Shown: one piece after another, positions 1 through 8,285 of the stretch
How the letters are laid out: each line of letters begins with the position of its first letter
How positions within the stretch are numbered: the first letter of the stretch is position 1
Assembly: GCF_040372165.1 (NCBI RefSeq)
Contig: NZ_BAABWG010000003.1
Coordinates: 372,001 to 436,000 of the forward strand
Direction: 5' to 3'
DNA from: Hydrogenophaga sp040372165
GTDB taxonomy: Bacteria > Pseudomonadota > Gammaproteobacteria > Burkholderiales > Burkholderiaceae_C
DNA: 64,000 nucleotides
The notes under the pieces: model-generated
What the model saw: only the letters and a program-made list of their open reading frames with translations
What the model was told of the DNA's origin: nothing
The model's database searches: none
Position numbers and translations under genes: made by a program

Positions 1-19
1 TTCGATCTTTGTTTCTTTC

Positions 20-1435
20 ATGGCTGGCGTCATCAGGCCTTTGGTACTGCCCTTTCTTCCGGGATCTGTTGTGAAACCGACCATGCGCAGCTTGTTGGGC
101 ACCAAACAGCCCATGTTCTGGACCCGCCGCTTTGCGGTGCTGAGTTTGCTGTGCGTGCTGGTCACGGCCTCGGGCAGTGCGACCTGGTTGTCCAGGACCG
201 TCTCGGAGCGCATGATCATGCGCAATGCCGAACTGGCCCAGGAGTTTGTCGACAGCCTGGTCCGCATGCACAGGGGCGACCGGTTCTTCTCGGACCAGAG
301 CGATGTGGCCGGCATGGAAATGCTGTTCGGGGAACTGGGCCGAATGCCCGGCCTGGTTCATGCCAATGTGTATGACCCTTCCCACAAGCTGATCTGGTCG
401 ACCAACCGCTCAGCCATCGGCGAGAGCGCAGGCGACAACCATGAGCTGGAAGAGGCCCTGGAGGGGGAGCTGGCGGTGGAGAGCGAGCTCCTGGAAACGG
501 TGAACTTCATCAAGCCGGAGCACGCGTTCATTCCTGATGACGCTCGGGATGCGATCGAGGTCTATATACCGGTTCGCAACGAGGCCTTGTCGGTGGTGGG
601 CGTGGCTGAGCTGTACATGCGACCGCAGCGCCTGATCCAGTCGATTCATGAACTGACCCGCGGCGTCTGGCTGGCCTGTGCGTTCAGCGGTCTGCTCATC
701 TACGGCGCACTGGTCTGGCTGGTCATGATGGCCGACCGCCAGATTGCGCGCCAGCAGCGCACCATTGTGGCCAATGAGTCCCTGGTGGCCGTCGGCGACA
801 TGGCGTCTGCCGTGGCACACGGCCTTCGCAATCCGCTGGCATCCATTCGCTCCAGCGCCGAGCTCATTTCCATGGGTCCGGAGAAGCCGCAGGCTGACGA
901 CATCATGAGTGAGGTCGATCGCCTGCAGTCATGGATCAGCAAGCTGCTGGCCTATGCGCAGCAGGGTGGCCGCGACCTGACGCCGGTCGATGTGCGGGAG
1001 CTCACGGACAACCTGCTCACGCCCTACAAGGCCCGCATGAGGTCATTGAACGTGGTACTGACCTGCGAATGGCCTTCCCCTTTGCCACTGGTGCTGGCCG
1101 ATGCGCCCGCGCTGGAGCAGGCCATGGACAACCTGATTGCGAACGCCATTGATGCCATGCCGGAAGGCGGGAAATTGCGCATCTCTGCCAGCCGGCAGGG
1201 CAAGGCCCTGCGCGTCGTCATTGCAGACACGGGCGTGGGGATGTCGGCTGAAGACTTGCAGCGGGTCTTTGTGCCGTTTCATACCACCAAGCGAACCGGC
1301 CTGGGTGTCGGCTTGCCGCTGGCGCGCCGGACCCTGGAGCGGCTCGGGGGCAGTCTGCGCCTGCGCAGCCAGCTTGGTGAGGGCACGCAGGCAGAGCTGA
1401 GCCTGCCCATCGCTGGCAACAAGGTTCGCACCTGA
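20..1435 (+). CDS. Membrane sensor histidine kinase (NtrB-like class)
   Basis: Membrane kinase that should autophosphorylate and pass phosphate to the activator encoded 34 bp downstream. Visible: a transmembrane segment at about residues 38-58, a periplasmic sensor region to about 215, a second transmembrane segment at about 216-240, the H-box AVAHGLRNPLASIRS with His267, the N-box NLIANAIDAMPEGG, the G1 box DTGVGM and the G2 box TGLGVGLPLARR. No HAMP domain is evident between TM2 and the H-box. All catalytic boxes are intact. The start is uncertain: ATG codons at 20, 83 and 113 are possible and none has a strong ribosome binding site. The ligand is unknown. Confidence 0.85.
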   Translation: MAGVIRPLVLPFLPGSVVKPTMRSLLGTKQPMFWTRRFAVLSLLCVLVTASGSATWLSRTVSERMIMRNAELAQEFVDSLVRMHRGDRFFSDQSDVAGMEMLFGELGRMPGLVHANVYDPSHKLIWSTNRSAIGESAGDNHELEEALEGELAVESELLETVNFIKPEHAFIPDDARDAIEVYIPVRNEALSVVGVAELYMRPQRLIQSIHELTRGVWLACAFSGLLIYGALVWLVMMADRQIARQQRTIVANESLVAVGDMASAVAHGLRNPLASIRSSAELISMGPEKPQADDIMSEVDRLQSWISKLLAYAQQGGRDLTPVDVRELTDNLLTPYKARMRSLNVVLTCEWPSPLPLVLADAPALEQAMDNLIANAIDAMPEGGKLRISASRQGKALRVVIADTGVGMSAEDLQRVFVPFHTTKRTGLGVGLPLARRTLERLGGSLRLRSQLGEGTQAELSLPIAGNKVRT

Positions 1436-1469
1436 CCACTGGCATCGAACACACGCATCACCGCAGAGC

Positions 1470-2885
1470 ATGAACTACACCGCACTGATCATTGAGGATG
1501 AGCCCCTGCTGGCCCGCAACATGATGCTGTACCTCCAGCGCCATGAGCTGGAGTGCCAGGCCGCCGGCAGTGGGGAAGAAGGCCTGATGATGGTCGATGA
1601 GGTGCGACCGGACGTGGTGGTGCTGGACCACAACCTGCCAGGCAAGACGGGGTTGTCGGTGCTGGAGGAGTTGCGCGCGAGGGACGCGCAGTTGCCGGTG
1701 GTGATGGTGACCGGCCACGGCAGCGAACAGGTGGCGGTAGACGCCATGAAGCTCGGAGCATTCGACTACCTGATCAAGCCTGTGTCGCTGCATCAGCTCA
1801 AACAGGTGCTCGATCGGGCGGTGCAGCAGCAACGCCAGGCAAGTGAACTGCGTCATTTGCGGGCCCAGTCCGCAGGTGCCAGCGCGACGAAAGGAAGCGC
1901 CGCCTTGCTGGGCAGCTCTTCGGCAATGAAGCAGATGCGGCACCGATTGGCGCAGCTGGTGGACGCTGACCGGCGACTGACCCAGGGTGCTCCTGCGGCG
2001 GTACTCATCCATGGCGAGACCGGGACCGGCAAAGAGCTGGTGGCGCGTTCGCTTCATTTCGATGGTCCGCGCAGTGAAGGGCCGTTTGTGGAAATCAACT
2101 GTGCGAGCCTGCCATCGCAGCTGGTCGAGAGTGAGCTCTTCGGCCATGAGCGCGGTGCCTTCACCGATGCCAAGGAACGCCGTATCGGCCTGGTCGAGGC
2201 CGCTGACGGGGGCACCCTGTTTCTCGACGAGGTGGGCGAGCTGGAGCTGGCCACACAAGCCAAATTGCTCAAGCTGCTGGAAGACCGTCGCGTGCGACGC
2301 CTGGGCAGTGTGCGTGATCAGGAGGTGGATGTGAGGGTGGTGGCCGCGACCAACCGGCCACTGGAAGCCATGGTGCAGGCCGGGACGTTCCGTGGGGACC
2401 TGTTCTTCCGCCTCGGTGCCTTGCGCATTGACCTGCCTCCCCTGCGCGCACGCGAAGGTGATGTGGTGGAGTTGGCCAAGGTGTTTCTGGCCCGGACGGC
2501 CCGCCGGTACGGAAAGCCGGACCTGCGCTGGTCCAGGGAAGCGCTGGATGCACTGGCCGCCTATGCCTGGCCCGGCAATGTACGGGAGCTGAGCAACGTG
2601 GTGGAGCAGAGCGTGATTCTGTGTGCCTCGCCGGAAGTGGGCGTTTCGGACTTGAACCTTCCGGCTGCACCGGCCGTGCCGCCGGATGCCCGTCATGGCG
2701 CAGCCCCGGCGGCAACAACAGGCTTCGGTGGCCAGGCCAGCCTGCCCGATGCGGAGCGCCAGATGCTGGAGCAGGCGCTCACGCAGCATCGCTGGAACGT
2801 GACTCAGGCCGCCCGGGCACTGGGCATCTCTCGCGATACCTTGCGCTACCGCATCGACAAATATGATCTCAAGCCCACGGCCTGA
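1470..2885 (+). CDS. Sigma-54-dependent response regulator (NtrC family)
   Basis: Cytoplasmic activator paired with the kinase just upstream. An N-terminal receiver carries the phospho-acceptor Asp53 (VLDHNLPG). An AAA+ domain follows with Walker A GETGTGKE at about 182, Walker B GGTLFLDEVGE at about 247 and R-finger region motifs. The C-terminus has a Fis-type helix-turn-helix (NVTQAARALGISRDTLRYRI, about 441-462). The sigma-54 contact loop reads GAFTDA where the family consensus is GAFTGA. A -24/-12 type promoter lies about 150 bp downstream, ahead of the next gene, which is the likely target. 471 aa is a normal length for the family. Confidence 0.92.
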   Translation: MNYTALIIEDEPLLARNMMLYLQRHELECQAAGSGEEGLMMVDEVRPDVVVLDHNLPGKTGLSVLEELRARDAQLPVVMVTGHGSEQVAVDAMKLGAFDYLIKPVSLHQLKQVLDRAVQQQRQASELRHLRAQSAGASATKGSAALLGSSSAMKQMRHRLAQLVDADRRLTQGAPAAVLIHGETGTGKELVARSLHFDGPRSEGPFVEINCASLPSQLVESELFGHERGAFTDAKERRIGLVEAADGGTLFLDEVGELELATQAKLLKLLEDRRVRRLGSVRDQEVDVRVVAATNRPLEAMVQAGTFRGDLFFRLGALRIDLPPLRAREGDVVELAKVFLARTARRYGKPDLRWSREALDALAAYAWPGNVRELSNVVEQSVILCASPEVGVSDLNLPAAPAVPPDARHGAAPAATTGFGGQASLPDAERQMLEQALTQHRWNVTQAARALGISRDTLRYRIDKYDLKPTA

Positions 2886-3034
2886 CGCCTGTCTGCGCTA
2901 GCCCGTGGGTGGGGGAGATCCCCAGAACCTGGGGGAGGATTGGGGGAAATACCCCAGTTCCCCCCAATCCCGAGAACAAATTGTTTCCCTGAAAAAGTCA
3001 ATGAATTCAACGACTTAATTGGTTTTCTCCTGGT

Positions 3035-3050
3035 TGGCACAAGGACTGCT
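3035..3050 (+). promoter_or_regulatory. Candidate sigma-54 (-24/-12) promoter
   Basis: TGGCAC at 3035-3040 and TGCT at 3047-3050 place the conserved GG and GC dinucleotides exactly 12 bp apart (G3037 to C3049), as required for RpoN promoters. Predicted transcription start is near 3061, giving a 5' leader of about 70 nt before the ATG at 3133. The site lies between a sigma-54 activator gene and the Ser-rich protein gene. Only pattern matching was done. Confidence 0.5.
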
Positions 3051-3132
3051 CTGAATCAGGCATGGAACGCCACTGCGAGTGATGCAGGCATTCCAGTGAT
3101 TGCAGTTCAAACGACCATCAAAGGAGAAACCC

Positions 3133-3807
3133 ATGAACGCATCTGTTCGCAAAATGACCGTCCTGGCAGCTGCTGCCTTGGCCTGGGGTGCCAGCCATGT
3201 TGCCGTGGCGGCGACCAGCCATACCATTGACATGTCGACCCTGTCGGCGCTGCCGACCCAGCTGCAGGCGAGCGAGGAGCCCGTGCAAGTCCTGGCGCGC
3301 CGTGGCCGTGGTCGCGGTGGCGATTCCGGCAGCAGCAGCTCCAGCGGTGGAGACAGCGGAAAAGGCCGAGGCCGTGGCCGCGGTGGCCGCAGCGACAGTG
3401 GCTCCAGCTCCAGCTCCAGCTCCAGCTCCAGCTCCAGCTCCAGCTCCAGTTCCGGCTCGAGCTCTTCCTCCGGTTCGTCGTCCGGCTCCAGCGGCGGCGA
3501 TAGTGGCGGCTCCTCTTCGGGCGGCTCTTCATCCTCTGGCGGTTCGTCGTCGAGCTCCAGCGGCGGCAGCAGCAGTGGTGGCTCCAGCAACAGCGACGGT
3601 GGCCGCCGTGGCCGAGGAGCCGACGATGGCCCGGGTCACACCCGCCAGGGCCGTGGAACAGACGACGGCCCAGGCCATGTTCGTCGTGGCCGAGGCGCCG
3701 ATGACGGCCCAGGTCATACCCGTCAGGGTCGCGGAACCGACGATGGCCCGAATCATCACAATCCGTCCAGTGGTGAAATGAGCGATCACGGTCCCAACCA
3801 CACCTGA
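3133..3807 (+). CDS. Secreted Ser/Gly-rich low-complexity repeat protein
   Basis: Unrecognised 224-aa protein. The start at 3133 is chosen because AAAGGAGAAA stands just upstream and a signal peptide follows (ending about ...HVAVAA, residue 27). Residues about 55-85 are Arg/Gly-rich, about 88-155 are almost only Ser and Gly, and about 160-207 hold four copies of a 13-residue unit based on GRGADDGPGHTRQ. The tail is GEMSDHGPNHT. The Ser stretch is encoded partly by eight copies of GCTCCA (3401-3448). Composition suggests an exported disordered or surface-associated polymer. No catalytic motif is visible. Probable sigma-54 control from 3035-3050. Confidence 0.7.
   Translation: MNASVRKMTVLAAAALAWGASHVAVAATSHTIDMSTLSALPTQLQASEEPVQVLARRGRGRGGDSGSSSSSGGDSGKGRGRGRGGRSDSGSSSSSSSSSSSSSSSSSGSSSSSGSSSGSSGGDSGGSSSGGSSSSGGSSSSSSGGSSSGGSSNSDGGRRGRGADDGPGHTRQGRGTDDGPGHVRRGRGADDGPGHTRQGRGTDDGPNHHNPSSGEMSDHGPNHT
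3401..3448. repeat. Hexanucleotide tandem repeat (GCTCCA)8 in coding sequence
   Basis: Eight uninterrupted copies of GCTCCA encode consecutive Ser-Ser pairs in the Ser-rich protein. Copy-number slippage would add or remove two Ser residues without shifting the frame, so length polymorphism between strains is expected. Confidence 0.85.
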
Positions 3808-3840
3808 GCCAAGCCACCTGTTCTGACCAGGTGAGTTCAA

Positions 3841-3869
3841 AGCCGGTGCCGCAAGGTACCGGCTTTTTT
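3841..3869. terminator. Bidirectional rho-independent terminator
   Basis: GCCGGTGCC pairs with GGTACCGGC around GCAA, with one mismatch, and is followed by TTTTTT. The minus strand also has T-rich flanks. It separates the convergent genes 3133-3807 and 3876-4367. Confidence 0.8.
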
Positions 3870-3875
3870 GTTCGC

Positions 3876-4367
3876 TCAGAGTTCGGCGAGTGTCAGGCGC
3901 AGGCGAATGCGTGTGATCACCGGCCCGGTGAACCCGCGGCGAAGCGTGATGTCGCTGCCGGCATCGCCCCTGACCATCAGCCCCATGGGCATTTCGACGC
4001 TGACGTCGTGGCGCAGGTCTGCTCGTGCCTGTGTCCAGGGCAAGCCAGCGCGTTCGATGCTGACGACTTCCATGTCGTGTCGCACGCGCATGCCCAGCTT
4101 CGAAATGGCCAGGCTGGCGCCTTGCAGCTTGCCGCAAGCGTCTTCATAGCGATCGCCCTCCATGCGGGTTTCGCCAAAGGGGTGGACCACCGTGATATCG
4201 AGCCGGGTCTGACCACCGAGGTTGCGGCAGACGGAGAGCTTGCCGTCAAGCCCGGCCTGCACCATCTCGTTGACGCTGCCCTCGATCTGCCCGGCAGAAA
4301 AGACATACAGACCATGGACGTAGAAGGCCAGCAACAGGCCAAGAAGGGACAGCAATATTTTTTTCAT
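3876..4367 (-). CDS. Hypothetical exported or membrane-anchored protein
   Basis: 163 aa starting at MKKILLSLLGLLLAFYVHGL, a positively charged N-terminus and hydrophobic stretch that reads as a signal peptide or anchor. The rest is soluble, with two Cys (in VCRNLGG and DACGKL) that could form a periplasmic disulfide. The reading frame stays open far upstream, antisense to the puuD-like gene, but the N-terminal signal marks this start. No family recognised. It is divergent from the puuD-like gene, with 75 bp between the starts. Confidence 0.6.
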   Translation of the reverse strand: MKKILLSLLGLLLAFYVHGLYVFSAGQIEGSVNEMVQAGLDGKLSVCRNLGGQTRLDITVVHPFGETRMEGDRYEDACGKLQGASLAISKLGMRVRHDMEVVSIERAGLPWTQARADLRHDVSVEMPMGLMVRGDAGSDITLRRGFTGPVITRIRLRLTLAEL

Positions 4368-4442
4368 GGGCAGCAGGCGGTCGACGGCAAAAAGGGCCGG
4401 TTTGTGATTCAATGATGCTAAATCAATCTGTCCGGAGCTCGC

Positions 4443-5243
4443 ATGAAATCCTCGCCTTGCATGGTATGGCTGCCTGCCGACCATAAGCTGCTGGGCGACC
4501 ATGACCACCAGATGCCGTTTCTTGTACTCGGCGACAAATATGCCCGTGCCGTGCGGGATGGTGTGGAGGCACAACCAGTGATGTTTCCACTGGCGGATGC
4601 TCATCAGGTCGAACACCTGCTGTCCATGGTGGACGGCGTCATGCTCACGGGTTCGCACGCCAACGTGCACCCGTCGCACTTTGGGCAGGAGGTCACCGAC
4701 CCTTCCTTGCCCCTTGACACGGCACGTGATGCACTGACCCTCGCGCTGGTGCGGGCTTGCGTTCGCATGGGCGTGCCGCTGCTGGGCATTTGCCGTGGCT
4801 TCCAGGAGATCAATGTTGCCCTGGGCGGCTCGCTTTATCAGCAGGTGCAGGATGTGCCCGGGCGCATGGATCATCGGGAGCCCAAGGGCGCACCATTTGA
4901 CGAGCAGTACGGACTGGCGCACGCCATTCGTGTGGCACCGGGCAGTGTGTTCGAGCAATGGGCTGGTGGTCCGGAGGTCATGGTCAATTCGCTGCATGGG
5001 CAGGGGATCGACCGTCTGGCCGACAGCCTTGAAGCGTTGGCCCATGCACCGGACGGACAGATCGAGGCCGTGGGTCTCAAAAACGCCAGCACCTTTGCCT
5101 ATGCCGTGCAGTTTCACCCCGAGTGGCGCTGCACGGAGAACCCTTTCTACCTGGCCATCTTCCATGCGTTTGGCAAGGCTTGCCGACAGCGCTACAGCGC
5201 GCGCCTGCAGCACATGGATCTGGAGCGCCATTGCCGCGACTGA
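4443..5243 (+). CDS. puuD: Gamma-glutamyl-gamma-aminobutyrate hydrolase (PuuD-like)
   Basis: Class I glutamine-amidotransferase-fold hydrolase of the Puu pathway. It would release GABA and glutamate from gamma-Glu-GABA in the cytoplasm. The nucleophile elbow LLGICRGFQEIN places Cys117, and the catalytic His225 and Glu227 lie in VQFHPEW. 266 aa fits the family. It is followed by the PuuA-like ligase, an aminotransferase and a polyamine importer, so context supports putrescine catabolism. Peptidase C26 enzymes acting on other gamma-glutamyl compounds cannot be excluded. Confidence 0.85.
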   Translation: MKSSPCMVWLPADHKLLGDHDHQMPFLVLGDKYARAVRDGVEAQPVMFPLADAHQVEHLLSMVDGVMLTGSHANVHPSHFGQEVTDPSLPLDTARDALTLALVRACVRMGVPLLGICRGFQEINVALGGSLYQQVQDVPGRMDHREPKGAPFDEQYGLAHAIRVAPGSVFEQWAGGPEVMVNSLHGQGIDRLADSLEALAHAPDGQIEAVGLKNASTFAYAVQFHPEWRCTENPFYLAIFHAFGKACRQRYSARLQHMDLERHCRD

Positions 5244-5319
5244 GTGGCGTCGCACGACGCAGACAACCCTCTCACATCTCCATCTTCACCTTCATCATCG
5301 TTACTGAAGCGACTTTGTC

Positions 5320-6678
5320 ATGAACGCACCACGCAATTTCAATGATCTGGAGCTTTGGCTCAATCAGAACCATGTCACCGAGGTCGAGTGTCTTGTACCT
5401 GACCTCACAGGGGTGGCGCGAGGCAAGATCCTGCCCCGGGCAAAGTTCACCGATGACCGGGGCATGCGCCTGCCGCAAAGCACGGTGTGCATGAGCGTGA
5501 CGGGCAATGTTCCGCCGTCCGGCCCGTACTTCGACGTGGTGGAGCCCACCGATCGCGACATGCAGCTTCGTCCTGACCCGGCTACTGTGCGCATCGTGCC
5601 CTGGGCGTCAGACCCGACGGCGCAGGTGCTGCACGACTGCTTCATGCACGACGGCACCATGGTGCCCTTTGCGCCGCGAACCGTGTTGCGCAGGGTGTGC
5701 GATCTTTATGCCAAAGAGGGCTGGACGCCGGTGGTGGCACCTGAGCTGGAGTTCTACCTGACGGCACGCAACACCGACCCAAACACCTTGCTTCGTGCAC
5801 CGGTCGGTCGCAGTGGCCGGGCCGAGACGTCGCGTCAGGCCTATTCCATTGACGCTGTGAACGAGTTCGATCCCCTGTTCGAGGAGATTTACGACTACTG
5901 CGACAAGATGGAGCTCAACGTCGATACGCTGATCCACGAGATCGGTGCCGGTCAGATGGAGATCAACTTCTTCCACGGTGATCCGCTGAGACTGGCCGAC
6001 GAAGTGTTCTTCTTCAAGCGCACCGTGCGCGAAGCGGCGATGCGCCATGACATGTATGCGACCTTCATGGCCAAGCCGGTTGCTGGCGAGCCTGGCAGCG
6101 CCATGCACATCCACCAGAGCATCGTGGATCAGGATGGTCAGAACCTGTTCTCCAAACCCGATGGCAGTGCCTCGGAGACGTTTGCGCATGCCATTGGCGG
6201 CTTGCAGCGTTATGTGCCTGCAGCGATGGCACTGGTGGCTCCGTACGTGAACAGCTACCGGCGCCTGACCCGTCACACCGCGGCACCCATCAACATCGAA
6301 TGGGGTCACGACAACCGCACGGTCGGCATTCGCTCGCCGATTGCGCCGCCACAGGCCCGACGGGTGGAGAACCGCGTGATCGGCGCGGATGCCAACCCCT
6401 ATGTCGCCATGTCCATGACGCTGGCGTGTGCCTATCTGGGCATGAAGAACAAGATTCAGCCCAAGCCGGAAATGAAGGGCGACGCCTACCTGTCACCGTA
6501 TGCATTGCCCCGCAGCCTGGGCGAGGCACTCGACTGGCTGCGTCGCGAGTCTGAACTGCACGACGTGCTGGGCAAGGAGTTCATCACGATCTACACCGAG
6601 ATCAAGGAGCTCGAGTTCGAAGAGTTCATGAAGGTGATCTCGCCGTGGGAGCGGGAGCACCTCTTGCTCCACGTGTAA
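5320..6678 (+). CDS. puuA: Glutamine-synthetase family protein, probable gamma-glutamylputrescine synthetase
   Basis: 452-aa ligase of the GlnA/PuuA family. It would join glutamate to putrescine using ATP. Family motifs visible include GAGQMEINFFHGDP (metal/glutamate site), MHIHQS and the ATP-binding-region motif NRTVGIRSPIAPPQARRVENR near the C-terminal third. It lacks the extra length of housekeeping GlnA and the C-terminal adenylylation-loop look. It lies between puuD-like and aminotransferase genes with short gaps on the same strand. Assignment to putrescine rather than another amine rests on this context. Confidence 0.85.
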   Translation: MNAPRNFNDLELWLNQNHVTEVECLVPDLTGVARGKILPRAKFTDDRGMRLPQSTVCMSVTGNVPPSGPYFDVVEPTDRDMQLRPDPATVRIVPWASDPTAQVLHDCFMHDGTMVPFAPRTVLRRVCDLYAKEGWTPVVAPELEFYLTARNTDPNTLLRAPVGRSGRAETSRQAYSIDAVNEFDPLFEEIYDYCDKMELNVDTLIHEIGAGQMEINFFHGDPLRLADEVFFFKRTVREAAMRHDMYATFMAKPVAGEPGSAMHIHQSIVDQDGQNLFSKPDGSASETFAHAIGGLQRYVPAAMALVAPYVNSYRRLTRHTAAPINIEWGHDNRTVGIRSPIAPPQARRVENRVIGADANPYVAMSMTLACAYLGMKNKIQPKPEMKGDAYLSPYALPRSLGEALDWLRRESELHDVLGKEFITIYTEIKELEFEEFMKVISPWEREHLLLHV

Positions 6679-6730
6679 GGCACGTCCCGTTTTCGAGAGT
6701 TGCGGACATATTGCCGCTGGAAAGTTCGTT

Positions 6731-8143
6731 ATGAATGCACCCACCAAGGCTGACGTGCTCAGCACGCAGGAACTGCAGGCGCTGGACAGCGCGCACTATT
6801 TGCATCCGTTCACCGATCATGGTGATCTGGCGTCGCGGGGTGCGCGGGTGATCGTGAAGGCGGAAGGGGTCTATGTGTGGGACTCCGAAGGCCACAAGAT
6901 TTTTGATGCCATGAGTGGCCTGTGGTGCGTGAACGCCGGGTATGGACGCAAGGAGCTGGCGGACGCGGCGTACGCGCAGATGATGAAGCTGCCCTTCTAC
7001 AACAGCTTCTTCCAGACGACGAATGAGCCGGCGGTGCGCCTGGCGGCCAAGCTGGCGTCGCTGGCGCCAGAAGTGGGTGGGCGCAGCTTCAGGCACGTGT
7101 TCTTCTCCAGCAGCGGCAGCGAGAGCAACGACACCAACGTGCGCATGGTGCGCCGCTACTGGGATTTGTTGGGGCAGCCCGAGCGCAAGGTGATCATCAG
7201 CCGGCACAACGCGTATCACGGGTCCACCGTCGCAGGGGCATCCCTGGGGGGCATGAGTGGCATGCATGCGCAAGGCGATCTGCCGATTCCCGATATCGTG
7301 CACATCGAGCAGCCGCACTATCACGTCCATGCCGCTGCGGGCGAGAGTCCCGAGGACTTTGGCAAGCGGGCCGCACGCTGGCTGGAAGAGAAGATCCTGG
7401 CGGTCGGGCCCGAGCGCGTGGCTGCCTTCATCGGCGAGCCGGTGCAGGGCGCCGGCGGCGTGATCATTCCGCCAGCGAGCTACTGGCCCGAGATTCAGCG
7501 CATTGTCGACCAGTACGGCATTTTGCTGATTTCAGATGAAGTGATTTGCGCTTTTGGCCGGCTGGGGCACTGGTTTGCCTACGAAAAGTTCGGCATGCGC
7601 CCCGATCTGGTTACCTTTGCCAAGGCTGTCACCAGCGGCTATGTGCCGCTGGGTGGCGTGATGGTAGGTGATCGTGTGGCACAGGTCCTGATCGACAAGG
7701 GCGGCGAGTTCAACCATGGATACACCTACAGTGGGCACCCGGTGGCCTGTGCCGTCGCGCTGGCGAATCTGGAGCTGATGGAGCAGGAAGGCATGGTCGA
7801 ACGGGTTCGGACCGAGCTCGGCCCTGTCCTGGAAGAGAAGTTCGAGGACCTGCAGCACCACCCGCTGGTCGGGGTGGCCGAGACTTGCGGACTGGTGGCC
7901 GGGCTGACCCTGGTCAAGCGCAAGCAGGGGTTGGTACCGTTTGACGAGGCGGACGGGGCTGGCATGATCTGTCGCAAGCACTGTTTTGACAACGGACTGA
8001 TCATGAGGGCCGTGGGTGACCGGATGATCATTGCCCCGCCCCTGTGCATGAGTCTGGCCCAGGTGGACGAACTTGTGGCGCTGATCCGTCACTGTCTGGA
8101 CGCTACTTTGACCGAATTGCGGGACAAAGGCCTGCTGGCATGA
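6731..8143 (+). CDS. Class III aminotransferase, probable putrescine/polyamine aminotransferase
   Basis: 470-aa fold-type I PLP enzyme. Visible motifs: FFSSSGSESNDTNVRMVRRYW (PLP phosphate region), EPVQGAGGVIIPP, the aspartate motif LLISDEVICAFGRLG, and the Schiff-base Lys298 in TFAKAVTSGYVPLGG. It resembles the SpuC branch, which transfers the amino group of putrescine to pyruvate. It is 52 bp downstream of the ligase gene and upstream of the transporter genes. Beta-alanine or other omega-amine substrates remain possible. Confidence 0.85.
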   Translation: MNAPTKADVLSTQELQALDSAHYLHPFTDHGDLASRGARVIVKAEGVYVWDSEGHKIFDAMSGLWCVNAGYGRKELADAAYAQMMKLPFYNSFFQTTNEPAVRLAAKLASLAPEVGGRSFRHVFFSSSGSESNDTNVRMVRRYWDLLGQPERKVIISRHNAYHGSTVAGASLGGMSGMHAQGDLPIPDIVHIEQPHYHVHAAAGESPEDFGKRAARWLEEKILAVGPERVAAFIGEPVQGAGGVIIPPASYWPEIQRIVDQYGILLISDEVICAFGRLGHWFAYEKFGMRPDLVTFAKAVTSGYVPLGGVMVGDRVAQVLIDKGGEFNHGYTYSGHPVACAVALANLELMEQEGMVERVRTELGPVLEEKFEDLQHHPLVGVAETCGLVAGLTLVKRKQGLVPFDEADGAGMICRKHCFDNGLIMRAVGDRMIIAPPLCMSLAQVDELVALIRHCLDATLTELRDKGLLA

Positions 8144-8166
8144 ATAGAATGCCGGGGTATGAGCAT

Positions 8167-8182
8167 TGCCCCAGTTCGGGGC
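8167..8182 (+). promoter_or_regulatory. Hairpin ahead of the potF-like gene
   Basis: GCCCC-AGTTC-GGGGC, extended by flanking T/A, forms a short perfect hairpin in the 142-bp gap between the aminotransferase and the binding-protein gene. No T-run follows, so it may be an RNA processing or stability element rather than a terminator. Confidence 0.3.
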
Positions 8183-8285
8183 ATGGGTCTGGTCTGTCTT
8201 TTGCTTTGATCAGGGTGGGGTTGGCGACGGAGATGTCTGCCCTGCTGGTTTTTCTTTCATCTCACTGTTTGGAGAGTTCCTCATC

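Noticed and set aside
1458..2789. 443-codon open frame on the minus strand opposite the sigma-54 activator
   Set aside because: High-GC third-position shadow of the real gene: no domain, His/Gln-rich composition, and the plus-strand gene has all family motifs.
3107..3817. Trp/Ser/Arg-rich minus-strand frame opposite the Ser-rich gene
   Set aside because: Arises from the complement of the GCTCCA and Ser-codon repeats; no ribosome binding site or signal peptide.
4368..5255. Upstream extension of the minus-strand frame of gene 3876-4367, antisense to the puuD-like gene
   Set aside because: The translated extension has no family character, and a clear signal peptide marks the start at 4367.
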